This document shows positions 53,417 through 61,501 of a stretch of 64,000 nt of DNA, in pieces. The stretch's first letter is position 1; each line of letters opens with the position of its first letter. Made by a program: the position numbers and the translations under genes. Origin of the DNA: Rhizosphaericola sp047606825 (GTDB lineage Bacteria > Bacteroidota > Bacteroidia > Chitinophagales > Chitinophagaceae); contig JASGDY010000131.1 in assembly GCA_047606825.1 (NCBI GenBank), forward strand, positions 17,264 through 81,263, given 5' to 3'. A model generated the notes under the pieces. The model was given only the letters and a program-made list of their open reading frames with translations, was not told the origin of the DNA and ran no database searches.

Positions 53417-55882
53417 ATGTGCACTGTTTGCAAGGTCGCTGGCGCACGCGTGCCGCGTGTGGTTTGGTATGTTGAGGCACACGCAGCACGCGTGCGCCAG
53501 CGGTGTTCCCTGTTGATTCTATTCTTTTTCTTGGGATTGCAGGCGGTTTCAGCCCAGCAAAACAACGCAACATACGTGCGTCCATTCATCGGTACGGCCT
53601 ATGCACAGGCATTTACCTTTTGGGGAAAACAGGGTGGCACGTATCCGGGCGCGGTGTCGCCTTGGGGTTATTTGCAGATAAGTCCCGAAAACATTAGCTC
53701 TTTAGACGAAAAAGGCTATGAACACAGCCTGCATTCGCTTCGCTATTTCACGTTGAGCCAGCACCGTAGCGGCTACCCCGACGGCGCGGCAGGACAGAAC
53801 AAAATCATGTTTTTTGACAGCAATTTCGATACGGAAAAGGTGCAGGGATATCCGTCTTACACGCTTTCCGCCGAGAATGCATGTCCGGGTTATTACGCCG
53901 CAACTTTGGAAAACGGCATCCGTGTCGAGGCTACCGCGCTTTCGCACAGTGGAATATTGAAAGTGCATTTTCCAAAAAGGAAAGGTTCGTTGCTTATCGA
54001 CCAAGACGTAAGCCAAAACGGTGACACCTTGCAATGGCGAAACGGCAATGAATGTTTTGTCCTCGTCAGTTCGGTTCCGCTGCAAGCGGTGGGAAAAAAC
54101 AAAGCGGGTTGTATGTTTGGCTGGCAAAGCGGCGATTCGGATGTGGAATTTCGGTTGGGTGTGTCGTTGGTTTCTTTTTCCAATGCCAGCGAAAACCTAC
54201 GTCGGGAAGTTGGCGAACAGGGTTTTGCATCGGTGCTGTCGGCGGCGGCAACTGCGTGGAACAAGGTTTTGTCCGTCGTGGAAATACCCCAAAGCAAGGA
54301 CTCCGTCGCGCTTCAGAAATTCTACACGGCTCTTTACCACAGTTGCCTTGTGCCTTGGCGTGTTTCCGATGTCAACGGTGATTACCGCGGCGCGGATCGA
54401 CAGATACACCGTTCGCCAACGACGCGTTATGCGATGTTTTCGGCTTGGGACACTTACCGCACGCTGCATCCGTTGCTGACATGGATGTTTCCACAAGTCC
54501 AGTCCGATATATGCCTTTCCATGATGGACCAATACCGACAGACGGGGAAACTGCCGACCGACCCGATGACGGGACACCACATCTCCGCGCTGCTGGTGGA
54601 CAGTTATCTTAAAGGTTTGGCATTTGATGTTGACAATATATTGAGAGATGCCGTGTCGACTACTTTTGCGCAGGACAGTTCGCGCGATTGGCTGCAATAC
54701 CAGCGTCAGGGCTGGGTTTCGGCGGATTGTAAAGAATCAGTCAGCCGTACATTGGCGTATAGTCTGGATGATTATTTTTTCGGAAAATTTTTGGAAAAAA
54801 CAAAGGCGGATTCGGCAAACTATTATCTCGACAGGAGTAGGAAAGCCTGGCTATTGCACGATACGTCCACCGGATTGTTGCTTCCCCGAACGCAAAACGG
54901 AAATCTGGTCGAAAATCCGCACACTTTTGGCTATAAGGAATCTGACCCATGGAACAGTGCGCTGGACTTGTACTATTGGCCCGACCTGTATCAAGACAAA
55001 GGCAAATTGCGGCAATTGCTGGACAGTGGCTGGGATAGCGGCAGGTTCCTGTTTGACAACGAAACGGCATTCCACATACCCTATTGCTATGCGTTGGCGC
55101 AAGACAGAACGGGTTTGCAAAAATCCGTGCAACGTATATTGGACAACGGTTTCCTCAATACGCCCAGCGGCATTCCCGGCAATGACGACCTTGGTTCCAT
55201 GTCGAGCTGGCTTGTCTGGTCGATGTTGGGCATCTATCCTTTGACGGGCGAAAGCGGCGATTATGTGTTGATGTCGCCGACCTTTGATTCCGTCGTCATC
55301 CATAAAGCGGGCGGCAGCGGCCTTCGTATTGTTGCGAACGCGTCAGATGACGACAGTCCAATATGGATTAGCCATGAAAAACTGCATCTGCTATCCACGC
55401 TCCGTCTGCCCAAACGTACCGACCCCCCAACGAAAAATACATTACCAAAATCGTCCTACGCTTCCTTACAACCCGAAAAATTGGAAATCCAAACCTCTTT
55501 TCTACTTTCCGAAAAAGACGCACATTCTACCGTCGATCTCATATCACAGGGAGATGTCAACGTATTACAGCTTTCCAACAACAGCGTAATGACTTTTTTT
55601 GCCGGTGGCTGGGGACACGGAACGGCATCCATACCGTTAGACGCTTCACTTCTGCATCAATGGAACAAAATCCACTGCCGCTACGATGCGGGCAACATTC
55701 ATATCTGGTTAAATGGAAAATTGGTATTCGGGGGGAAAACCTTACCCCAGACCAAAGTCAAAAACGCCATGCCTTGGCGACAGTACGGCAATTACGAGTT
55801 TCCGGGAGAGCGCATTTTCCACGGTCAACTGAAAAACGCCCAGGTATGGTATGGTGGAAAGTTGGTAAGACTGGTGTTGTAA
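53417..55882 (+). CDS. Divergent GH92 alpha-mannosidase with C-terminal LamG-like domain
   Basis: The ATG at 53417, 31 bases after the acetyltransferase stop, is chosen; 53348 is also in frame, and a TTG just after the hairpin would give a normal signal peptide (LILFFFLGLQAVSAQ). GH92 marks: YVRPFIGT, TYPGAVSPWGYLQISPE, VSDVNGDYRGAD, YAMFSAWDTYRTLHPLLTWM, GIPGNDDLGSMSSWLVWSML and GIYPLTG. The usual GFSHTHF motif is replaced by FTLSQHRSGYPDG, so specificity may differ from standard alpha-mannosidases. Residues ~640-821 add a concanavalin/LamG-like sandwich (IHCRYDAGNIHIWLNGKLVF). The N-terminal ~35 residues are coded by a long palindrome. Confidence 0.85.
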   Translation: MCTVCKVAGARVPRVVWYVEAHAARVRQRCSLLILFFFLGLQAVSAQQNNATYVRPFIGTAYAQAFTFWGKQGGTYPGAVSPWGYLQISPENISSLDEKGYEHSLHSLRYFTLSQHRSGYPDGAAGQNKIMFFDSNFDTEKVQGYPSYTLSAENACPGYYAATLENGIRVEATALSHSGILKVHFPKRKGSLLIDQDVSQNGDTLQWRNGNECFVLVSSVPLQAVGKNKAGCMFGWQSGDSDVEFRLGVSLVSFSNASENLRREVGEQGFASVLSAAATAWNKVLSVVEIPQSKDSVALQKFYTALYHSCLVPWRVSDVNGDYRGADRQIHRSPTTRYAMFSAWDTYRTLHPLLTWMFPQVQSDICLSMMDQYRQTGKLPTDPMTGHHISALLVDSYLKGLAFDVDNILRDAVSTTFAQDSSRDWLQYQRQGWVSADCKESVSRTLAYSLDDYFFGKFLEKTKADSANYYLDRSRKAWLLHDTSTGLLLPRTQNGNLVENPHTFGYKESDPWNSALDLYYWPDLYQDKGKLRQLLDSGWDSGRFLFDNETAFHIPYCYALAQDRTGLQKSVQRILDNGFLNTPSGIPGNDDLGSMSSWLVWSMLGIYPLTGESGDYVLMSPTFDSVVIHKAGGSGLRIVANASDDDSPIWISHEKLHLLSTLRLPKRTDPPTKNTLPKSSYASLQPEKLEIQTSFLLSEKDAHSTVDLISQGDVNVLQLSNNSVMTFFAGGWGHGTASIPLDASLLHQWNKIHCRYDAGNIHIWLNGKLVFGGKTLPQTKVKNAMPWRQYGNYEFPGERIFHGQLKNAQVWYGGKLVRLVL
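53437..53502 (+). repeat. 25-bp-stem hairpin repeat in the GH92 start region
   Basis: CGCTGGCGCACGCGTGCCGC (continuing to 53461) pairs with 53478-53502 over 25 positions with one mismatch, leaving a 16-base loop. It lies between the ATG at 53417 and the hydrophobic core of the signal peptide and codes GARVPRVVWYVEAHAARVRQ. As mRNA it would form a very stable structure some 20 bases after the start codon. Confidence 0.85.
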
Positions 55883-55948
55883 TATTATTGCTTCCGTTCC
55901 CTAGCGTATTCCGATAATCCCATCAAATAGCGTTGCCTATACATATAA

Positions 55949-56758
55949 TCAATACCTAATCGTAAAATGTTCCTTCTCCTTGTTTTCCTTTCTGAAAAAG
56001 ACAAGCCCGATGAAAAACAGGTCGATGCTCAAGGTTACTTCCGGACGCGCAACTACGTTGTACCAGGCATTTTCCATGCCTTGGCTCCAATGGATATCGT
56101 CCAATATGACAACGGAGTCGTTGTGTGTCAATGGCAATAGCTGTTCGTAATAATCGATGGTTGGCTGTTCGCGGTGATTGCCATCGACAAAACAGAAGTC
56201 GAGTTTTGCGCCTGTGGCTTTGAATCTTTCAAGGAAAAGCGGAAGCGTTTCGTCGAAATTACCTTCCGTAAGCTGGATGTTTTGCCATCCAAGCTGTCCA
56301 AAATTATTTCGGGCGACCGCCGCGACGGACGGCGCGCCTTCAAACGTGAAAACCGCTCCTCCCCTTTCCGCACTTGCCAGATAACTTGTCGTGACACCAA
56401 GGGAAGTACCGAGTTCCAATCGGTTTTTATAGTGGTAATGCTGGATGATTTTGTAAAAAAGCTGTGCATATTTCGCGGGCTTGAGTGCGGCTTTTGCGAT
56501 ATTGGAAACCGCCCTTGTCTTATGGTCGTCCACTCGCGAACCTGCACCGAAATCCTTTATTTCCAACAGCGTATCGTCCTTGCGCAACTGCTGCCGCAAC
56601 TGCTCAATCGCCGCAAAATCGGGACGCGGCTTCTTGTCCATCAATACTTTTCGGATAAAGTCATACACAAAAGGCGAATGTGTGCCATGGCCTTTGCCGT
56701 TGGACGCCGACACCCAATATCGTAGGTATTTTTTTGCCAGTTCTATCTTGGAAAACAT
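55949..56758 (-). CDS. Class I SAM-dependent methyltransferase (O-methyltransferase-like)
   Basis: The 269-residue cytoplasmic protein has an N-terminal helical part (IELAKKYLRYWVSASNGKGH, HSPFVYDFIRKVLMDKK) and a Rossmann methyltransferase domain with motif I LELGTSLGVTTSYLA (~115-129), FTFEGAPSVAAVARNNF as the acidic strand, and LDFCFVDGNHREQPTIDYYE/VILDDIHWSQGM, the catechol-O-methyltransferase-like D-G-x-H segment. The acceptor is unknown. It converges with the GH92 gene and has no functional neighbours. Confidence 0.85.
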   Translation of the reverse strand: MFSKIELAKKYLRYWVSASNGKGHGTHSPFVYDFIRKVLMDKKPRPDFAAIEQLRQQLRKDDTLLEIKDFGAGSRVDDHKTRAVSNIAKAALKPAKYAQLFYKIIQHYHYKNRLELGTSLGVTTSYLASAERGGAVFTFEGAPSVAAVARNNFGQLGWQNIQLTEGNFDETLPLFLERFKATGAKLDFCFVDGNHREQPTIDYYEQLLPLTHNDSVVILDDIHWSQGMENAWYNVVARPEVTLSIDLFFIGLVFFRKENKEKEHFTIRY

Positions 56759-56817
56759 GGGGCGAAGGTAAGGTTTAACGCAGTATGGTTAACGATACCG
56801 AACAAACGTGCGACTTC

Positions 56818-57609
56818 TCAAAAATACAACGGCTTGCATTCGTTTTTCTTTTCCCAAACAAATCGCTTACTGTCAAACCGATAAAACTCAATCCTGTCTC
56901 GGTACACAAACCCTAACTGTGATTCGTCGTAAACAAAGGCAGTCAACACATGTTCCGGCAAATCAATATTGAGTTTCTGATACGGAATCCGCTCTTGATT
57001 GAGTTGGGGTATGGAAAATTCATAAGGATAAAAACGGACTTCTTTTCCATTGACCGTCATCAAAAACTGGTCTTGAGCAAAAGTGTATATTTTGTCAAAC
57101 GTCATACCGGAATTGACTTCCGGATTGGTTTTGTTTGCTTTGTATATCGGATTCAATTTATCCGAACGCTGCCATTTACCGCCGTCCTTGTATATAGCAA
57201 CGGTCTTTTCGCCGTCCAGTACGCCTAAATCCGATTCGGTGGACGGAATACTACGAATCCAGTTTTTGGACGAAATAGGTTTGATATCTTCACTGAACTG
57301 CAACGTGTCTCTTATACAATATTTACCGCAATTATAGTATTCCTGTACGATAGCTCTGTCTGCCAATAAAAACAAAACACGGCGAATATTACCGTCCACG
57401 GCTATGGCTCCTTTAGGAATAGAAAATGCTGCTGTATTCTGCCAAGTACTGTCACTATCCATCGAATAAACAAAAACACTGTCACCCTTTGGCACACCCA
57501 CACTCGTATAGCCTGTATTGAAAATATTTTTGTAATTAACATCCAATTGTTGGGCTATTAAACCAACCGAATTAAATATCAAGCAAATGCTTAAAAATAA
57601 ATACTTCAT
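56818..57609 (-). CDS. Exported protein of unknown function
   Basis: The 263-residue protein has a signal peptide (MKYLFLSICLIFNSVGLIAQ) and a beta-rich mature part with repeated short strands (DSVFVYSMDSDSTWQNTAAF, DGEKTVAIYKDGGKWQRSD, QFLMTVNGKEVRFYPYEF, RDRIEFYRFDSKRFVWEKKN). The pattern hints at a beta-propeller-like or lipocalin-like fold. No family is recognised. It follows another exported unknown (57628) after 18 bases in the same direction, so the two are probably an operon with the WG-repeat gene upstream. Confidence 0.7.
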   Translation of the reverse strand: MKYLFLSICLIFNSVGLIAQQLDVNYKNIFNTGYTSVGVPKGDSVFVYSMDSDSTWQNTAAFSIPKGAIAVDGNIRRVLFLLADRAIVQEYYNCGKYCIRDTLQFSEDIKPISSKNWIRSIPSTESDLGVLDGEKTVAIYKDGGKWQRSDKLNPIYKANKTNPEVNSGMTFDKIYTFAQDQFLMTVNGKEVRFYPYEFSIPQLNQERIPYQKLNIDLPEHVLTAFVYDESQLGFVYRDRIEFYRFDSKRFVWEKKNECKPLYF

Positions 57610-57627
57610 CTTTTAATTAAGTTTCTT

Positions 57628-58869
57628 CTATTTATAAGTTTTTCTCCAACAATCAAACACTACTATATCGTCTGTTGCAATATCCCAACGGTAATGCAAG
57701 GCATAGTTGTGAAAAAATCCGACAATATCCCATACTTGTTCCGATATTTTCCGGGTGTAAACGTCATTGCCCAATACCCAGGAGACAAACAATTCGCCCT
57801 TGATATTATATGATGTATCGGCACGCATTACATTCAATTTAAAAGTATTAAATACATTGTCGCAACCCATTTCCACAGAAGAAATTTGCGGTGAGAGTTT
57901 CCTATTTTCAATTTCAAAAATACCAAGGTCATTCAGCGTTTCCTGAGTTATTGCATCATCTTTTTGATAGCCGTTTTGCCAGTTAACTTTGACAGTAGGA
58001 AGCTTACTGAAAAAAGCGTTTCGGACATTGGTATATTGATTTTTGTGGGCAGCAAAAAACAACGACATCAGATGGTCCATCTGCAACTCGTCGGCGGTGT
58101 CCTTATGGTCATATAGCGACCAGCGACACATCGCCATTTCGCCGAGAAGCTTTTGCTGCGGCGTTCCTGATTTTACTTTCCAATCCGTTAGCCAGCCTGG
58201 TTTTTGTTTGGCTCCGGTGTATATCATCGTCTTGAGGTTATCGATGGTATCCGTGCGTATATTCCAGTCAAAACTGATGGCATACGCCCTGTTCACCTCC
58301 GTAACTTTCCATACATCGTCTTGCAGTTTGTCGGTAAATATCAAAATACCAAAACCAATTTTCGATAACAATTCCCTATTCGTCAGTCCGTCTTTCTCTT
58401 GTCGGTTCATCGCTTCCACAATATCGCCGAACACCGTCGATTGAATGACAGACGCATATTCCTCCACATCAAGAAAAAGAAAATTGCACAAACTACCCAT
58501 ACGATTATAGTCTTCTCTTATATGTGTGTCTGCTATAGGCGTATAGCCAGGAAATTCCTTTGGTGCCGATGGATAGCGCATCAAACTTTTTAATCGTCGT
58601 TGGCAGTATTGCGGTTCATTAGCTTCATAGAATTGCTGCATCTGTTTAAAAAATTCCGACTGTTCCAAAACAGATTTATCAGGCATATCCGAAGCCAGCA
58701 AGTCAACGATTTGCTGTTGTTTTTCACCACGGTAAGGTTTAAACAATTGCTGCAACTTATCACGCAGCGAATCCGTGTCTTGAGCTTTGCAAAACATCGC
58801 GGCACATAGACACGGCAGCAACACAATAATAATTTTATATCTTTTAAATTTAAAAAATCGTGGTTTCAT
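57628..58869 (-). CDS. Exported protein of unknown function
   Basis: The start is placed at the ATG at 58869 (MKPRFFKFKRYKIIIVLLPC...CKAQ), giving a signal peptide; five codons earlier there is another ATG. The mature ~385 residues are mixed helix/strand: DKLQQLFKPYRGEKQQQIVD, LCNFLFLDVEEYASVIQSTV, YAISFDWNIRTDTIDNLKTM, GELFVSWVLGNDVYTRKISE and a C-terminus HYRWDIATDDIVVFDCWRKT. I recognise no domain. Close packing with 56818 (18 bases) and the gene at 58990 upstream (120 bases) suggests a shared envelope role. Confidence 0.7.
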   Translation of the reverse strand: MKPRFFKFKRYKIIIVLLPCLCAAMFCKAQDTDSLRDKLQQLFKPYRGEKQQQIVDLLASDMPDKSVLEQSEFFKQMQQFYEANEPQYCQRRLKSLMRYPSAPKEFPGYTPIADTHIREDYNRMGSLCNFLFLDVEEYASVIQSTVFGDIVEAMNRQEKDGLTNRELLSKIGFGILIFTDKLQDDVWKVTEVNRAYAISFDWNIRTDTIDNLKTMIYTGAKQKPGWLTDWKVKSGTPQQKLLGEMAMCRWSLYDHKDTADELQMDHLMSLFFAAHKNQYTNVRNAFFSKLPTVKVNWQNGYQKDDAITQETLNDLGIFEIENRKLSPQISSVEMGCDNVFNTFKLNVMRADTSYNIKGELFVSWVLGNDVYTRKISEQVWDIVGFFHNYALHYRWDIATDDIVVFDCWRKTYK

Positions 58870-58989
58870 AATGATGTTGTTCAAATAAACATTATTTCAT
58901 TTCATGGTTCAAAATGATTAATGCCTATATATTACTATCATTTATAGTAGTTTAATATTAAGTTCGAATCCAACAATTCATAAATATAA

Positions 58990-60216
58990 TCATTTTTGAT
59001 TACCATTATAATCAATATTAAATGTTTTACCGTCCAACGTGACCGATGCCACACCGTCCCTAAAACCGTCAGCATAATCGTAACGAAACGGAATAACCAA
59101 TTTTCCAGATTCGTCAATGAAACCGTATTTTGAATCCCTGTCCGAAACCGCGGCACGACCTTCGCTGAAAGGTTTTACTAAATTAAATAAATTGTCGGTA
59201 AGCTTCTTGCCATCAGACGAATACAAGGCATAAAGTCCAGGCTCTTTAAGTGCGTAAAACAACTTGTCGGACGCTATGACAATATTACCATATTGAGGTA
59301 CTACGACTTCTTTTCCTTTTCTGTCAACAATTCCAGCTTTGTCTTTCACAAAAACAATCGCCAAATCTTTTTCAAAATCAAACCGCATGGTGTATTTGTA
59401 AGGTGTGTGCAATTTTCCAGAGGAATCGGCAATGCCCCACAACTCACCGTTGTCCACCCATTGCAAACCATTATGGAACGCATAATCTCCGTAAGAAGAA
59501 TCTTCATTAACAGAATATAAATCTTCCAATTTATAGTCTTCCGGCACTTCAAAAATTGAAGGGTCTACCGACACTTCTTCCAACGATTTGGCAGTAATTC
59601 CAAAATCAAAATTGCTTTGCGGTATGTGGGATTCAATTTTCAGGAGCAAGCCCGGCACCTGTTCTAAATAATCATATTCGCCCCAATATAATTTCGGCAA
59701 ACCTTTGGCGTACCACACCCAAAGCTCTCCCTTGCCTAACAAGTCGAACTTTGCGAGGTTGCACGTTTTCCCCAAAATGGTTTGCGTTTCGTCCGAAAGC
59801 GTCATTTTCAAGTCCGACGAGAGAAAAACGGAAGTGTCGTCCAAAGAGCCAAAGCCCATTTTCGGTGTTGCCAGCGGCACCTTGTAAGCGATTTTTTGAC
59901 TATTAAAAACACTGTCTATTGTTAACGGAAATTTATACGAAATGCTGTCTTTCAAGTTGCCTACTTGCACGTAAGGACTTAAACCGTTTTGCTCCACGCG
60001 AATTTTTTCCGGTGATACATAAGCCCTGATGGCAGGCTTATCTTTATCCAATCCGGACAAAGCACCAAGGAGTTCCGTCATCAACGTATCATTTTGGGAA
60101 ACACCGATTTCATATTCCACTTTCCACGCTTTTATTTCGGTCTGTGCGGAAAGACGGAAAGCGGCAAAAAAGAATAATGCGATAATACTATAAACGATAT
60201 ATTTGGTCTTGTTCAT
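58990..60216 (-). CDS. Exported GLPGLI-like protein with C-terminal WG repeats
   Basis: The 408-residue protein has a signal peptide (MNKTKYIVYSIIALFFFAAF...SAQ). The first ~230 residues resemble GLPGLI-family proteins (KTCNLAKFDLLGKGELWVWY, GLPKLYWGEYDYLEQVPGLL). The C-terminal ~170 residues are WG/KWG-type repeats: GELWGIADSSGKLHTPYKY, KAGIVDRKGKEVVVPQYG, GLYALYSSDGKKLTDNLF and KYGFIDESGKLVIPFRYDYA. WG repeats are probable protein- or ligand-binding units at the surface. It is the first gene of a minus-strand trio of exported unknowns. Confidence 0.8.
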   Translation of the reverse strand: MNKTKYIVYSIIALFFFAAFRLSAQTEIKAWKVEYEIGVSQNDTLMTELLGALSGLDKDKPAIRAYVSPEKIRVEQNGLSPYVQVGNLKDSISYKFPLTIDSVFNSQKIAYKVPLATPKMGFGSLDDTSVFLSSDLKMTLSDETQTILGKTCNLAKFDLLGKGELWVWYAKGLPKLYWGEYDYLEQVPGLLLKIESHIPQSNFDFGITAKSLEEVSVDPSIFEVPEDYKLEDLYSVNEDSSYGDYAFHNGLQWVDNGELWGIADSSGKLHTPYKYTMRFDFEKDLAIVFVKDKAGIVDRKGKEVVVPQYGNIVIASDKLFYALKEPGLYALYSSDGKKLTDNLFNLVKPFSEGRAAVSDRDSKYGFIDESGKLVIPFRYDYADGFRDGVASVTLDGKTFNIDYNGNQK

Positions 60217-60255
60217 TGGTTTTATTTTTCTTCTAATCTAAAAAATCATACCGAA

Positions 60256-61374
60256 CTACAAAATAAATTGCTGATAATTTTCTTTTGAAACAACAATCGT
60301 CTGTTGTGGATGATAATTGTTAAGAAACTCATTGGGGAATTTCCCTTTTGGCGAACTCCATTTAAATTCAAACGCATCCAACATTCCATTACGTTCTTCC
60401 ACGTAATCGATTTCCTGTTGGTTTTTGTTGCGCCAAAAATAAATATTTGCATAATAGTTACTATATGCGTTACGTTTCATACGTTCCACTATCATAAAAT
60501 TTTCCCATAACATACCGATATCATTACGCATGCCTAAAGGATTAAATTGATTTATGACCGCGTTACGCAGACCATTATCATAGAAATAAATTTTTCTTGT
60601 TTTTTTTAATTCATTGCGCAAATTACGGCTATAAGTTCCCAACCGGAAAACGATAAATGCTTTTTCGAGCAAGTTGATATAATGCTCTACGGTCTGGTTG
60701 TCCAGACCGCTCATCTGCCCCAATTGGTTGTAGGAAACCAAACTACCCATCCGAAATGCAATTGCCTGTACCAGTTTTTCCATACGGTCGGGTTTTTGGA
60801 TGCGCTCCCAAGTCAATATGTCTTTGTATAGATAACTGTCGGCAAGCTGTTTAAGAATATTTTCGGTATTTTCCGGATGGTTGATGACATCGGGATAATA
60901 ACCATAAACAAGCCTATTTTCCAGCAAACGCTGCTCTTCCAAAAGACTTGTATGGTTTACCATTTCCCCAAAACTGATGGGAAACATTTGGTATTCCCAT
61001 TTACGCCCGGTAAGCGGTTCGTTGATTTTATTGGCCAATTCAAAAGCCGAGGAGCCCGCTGCCAATACTTTTACACCTTTAATCTGGTCATGGATGATTT
61101 TGAGGCACAAGCCTATGTTTTCGATACGTTGCGCCTCGTCTATGACGACGGTTTTATTGTTTCCAATAAGGTTTTTAATTTTTGTGGCGTTCGGTTTTTC
61201 AAAATATTCACGTGTATCCGCATCGTCGCCATAGAGCCACAACACCTTGTCTTGATTTTCGGTCAGCTTAGACAACAGCGATGTTTTGCCGACTTGACGT
61301 GCACCGAGCAATATGACAACTTTATTGTCATTGAAATTTTTCAGAATCCCTGATTCTACTTGACGAGACACCAT
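60256..61374 (-). CDS. AAA-type ATPase with DUF4143 domain
   Basis: The start is the ATG at 61374 (MVSRQVESGILKNFNDNKVV); open codons up to 61521 cross a long palindrome and are not used. The 372-residue cytoplasmic protein has Walker A GARQVGKT (24-31), Walker B TVVIDEAQ (75-82), a sensor-like AAGSSAFELANKI, and the C-terminal DUF4143 domain with a PD-(D/E)XK-like end (YFWRNKNQQEIDYVEERNGM, AFEFKWSSPKGKFP). This common family is of unknown role; genes are often single and horizontally spread. The upstream palindrome is probably its own operator. Confidence 0.9.
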   Translation of the reverse strand: MVSRQVESGILKNFNDNKVVILLGARQVGKTSLLSKLTENQDKVLWLYGDDADTREYFEKPNATKIKNLIGNNKTVVIDEAQRIENIGLCLKIIHDQIKGVKVLAAGSSAFELANKINEPLTGRKWEYQMFPISFGEMVNHTSLLEEQRLLENRLVYGYYPDVINHPENTENILKQLADSYLYKDILTWERIQKPDRMEKLVQAIAFRMGSLVSYNQLGQMSGLDNQTVEHYINLLEKAFIVFRLGTYSRNLRNELKKTRKIYFYDNGLRNAVINQFNPLGMRNDIGMLWENFMIVERMKRNAYSNYYANIYFWRNKNQQEIDYVEERNGMLDAFEFKWSSPKGKFPNEFLNNYHPQQTIVVSKENYQQFIL

Positions 61375-61377
61375 TTT

Positions 61378-61443
61378 TACAACTTTTGCGATTACATTCG
61401 AAAAAATAATAAACTTTTTGCGAATGTAATCGCAAAAGTTGTA
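61378..61443 (-). promoter_or_regulatory. 23-bp perfect inverted repeat in front of the DUF4143 ATPase gene
   Basis: TACAACTTTTGCGATTACAT... (61378-61400) and 61421-61443 are perfect reverse complements with a 20-base A+T-rich centre. Inside, TTTTGCGAatgtaaTCGCAAAA (61417-61438) is itself a dyad, and the other arm repeats it imperfectly as TTTTGCGAttacaTTCGAAAA. This two-level symmetry, four bases before the start codon, fits an autoregulatory operator or an mRNA hairpin masking the start. Confidence 0.7.
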
Positions 61444-61501
61444 TATTTTGAAGCCAACACATAGAGCACTACCGGCTTTTGGTTTTATAACTTGTTGCTC
61501 G

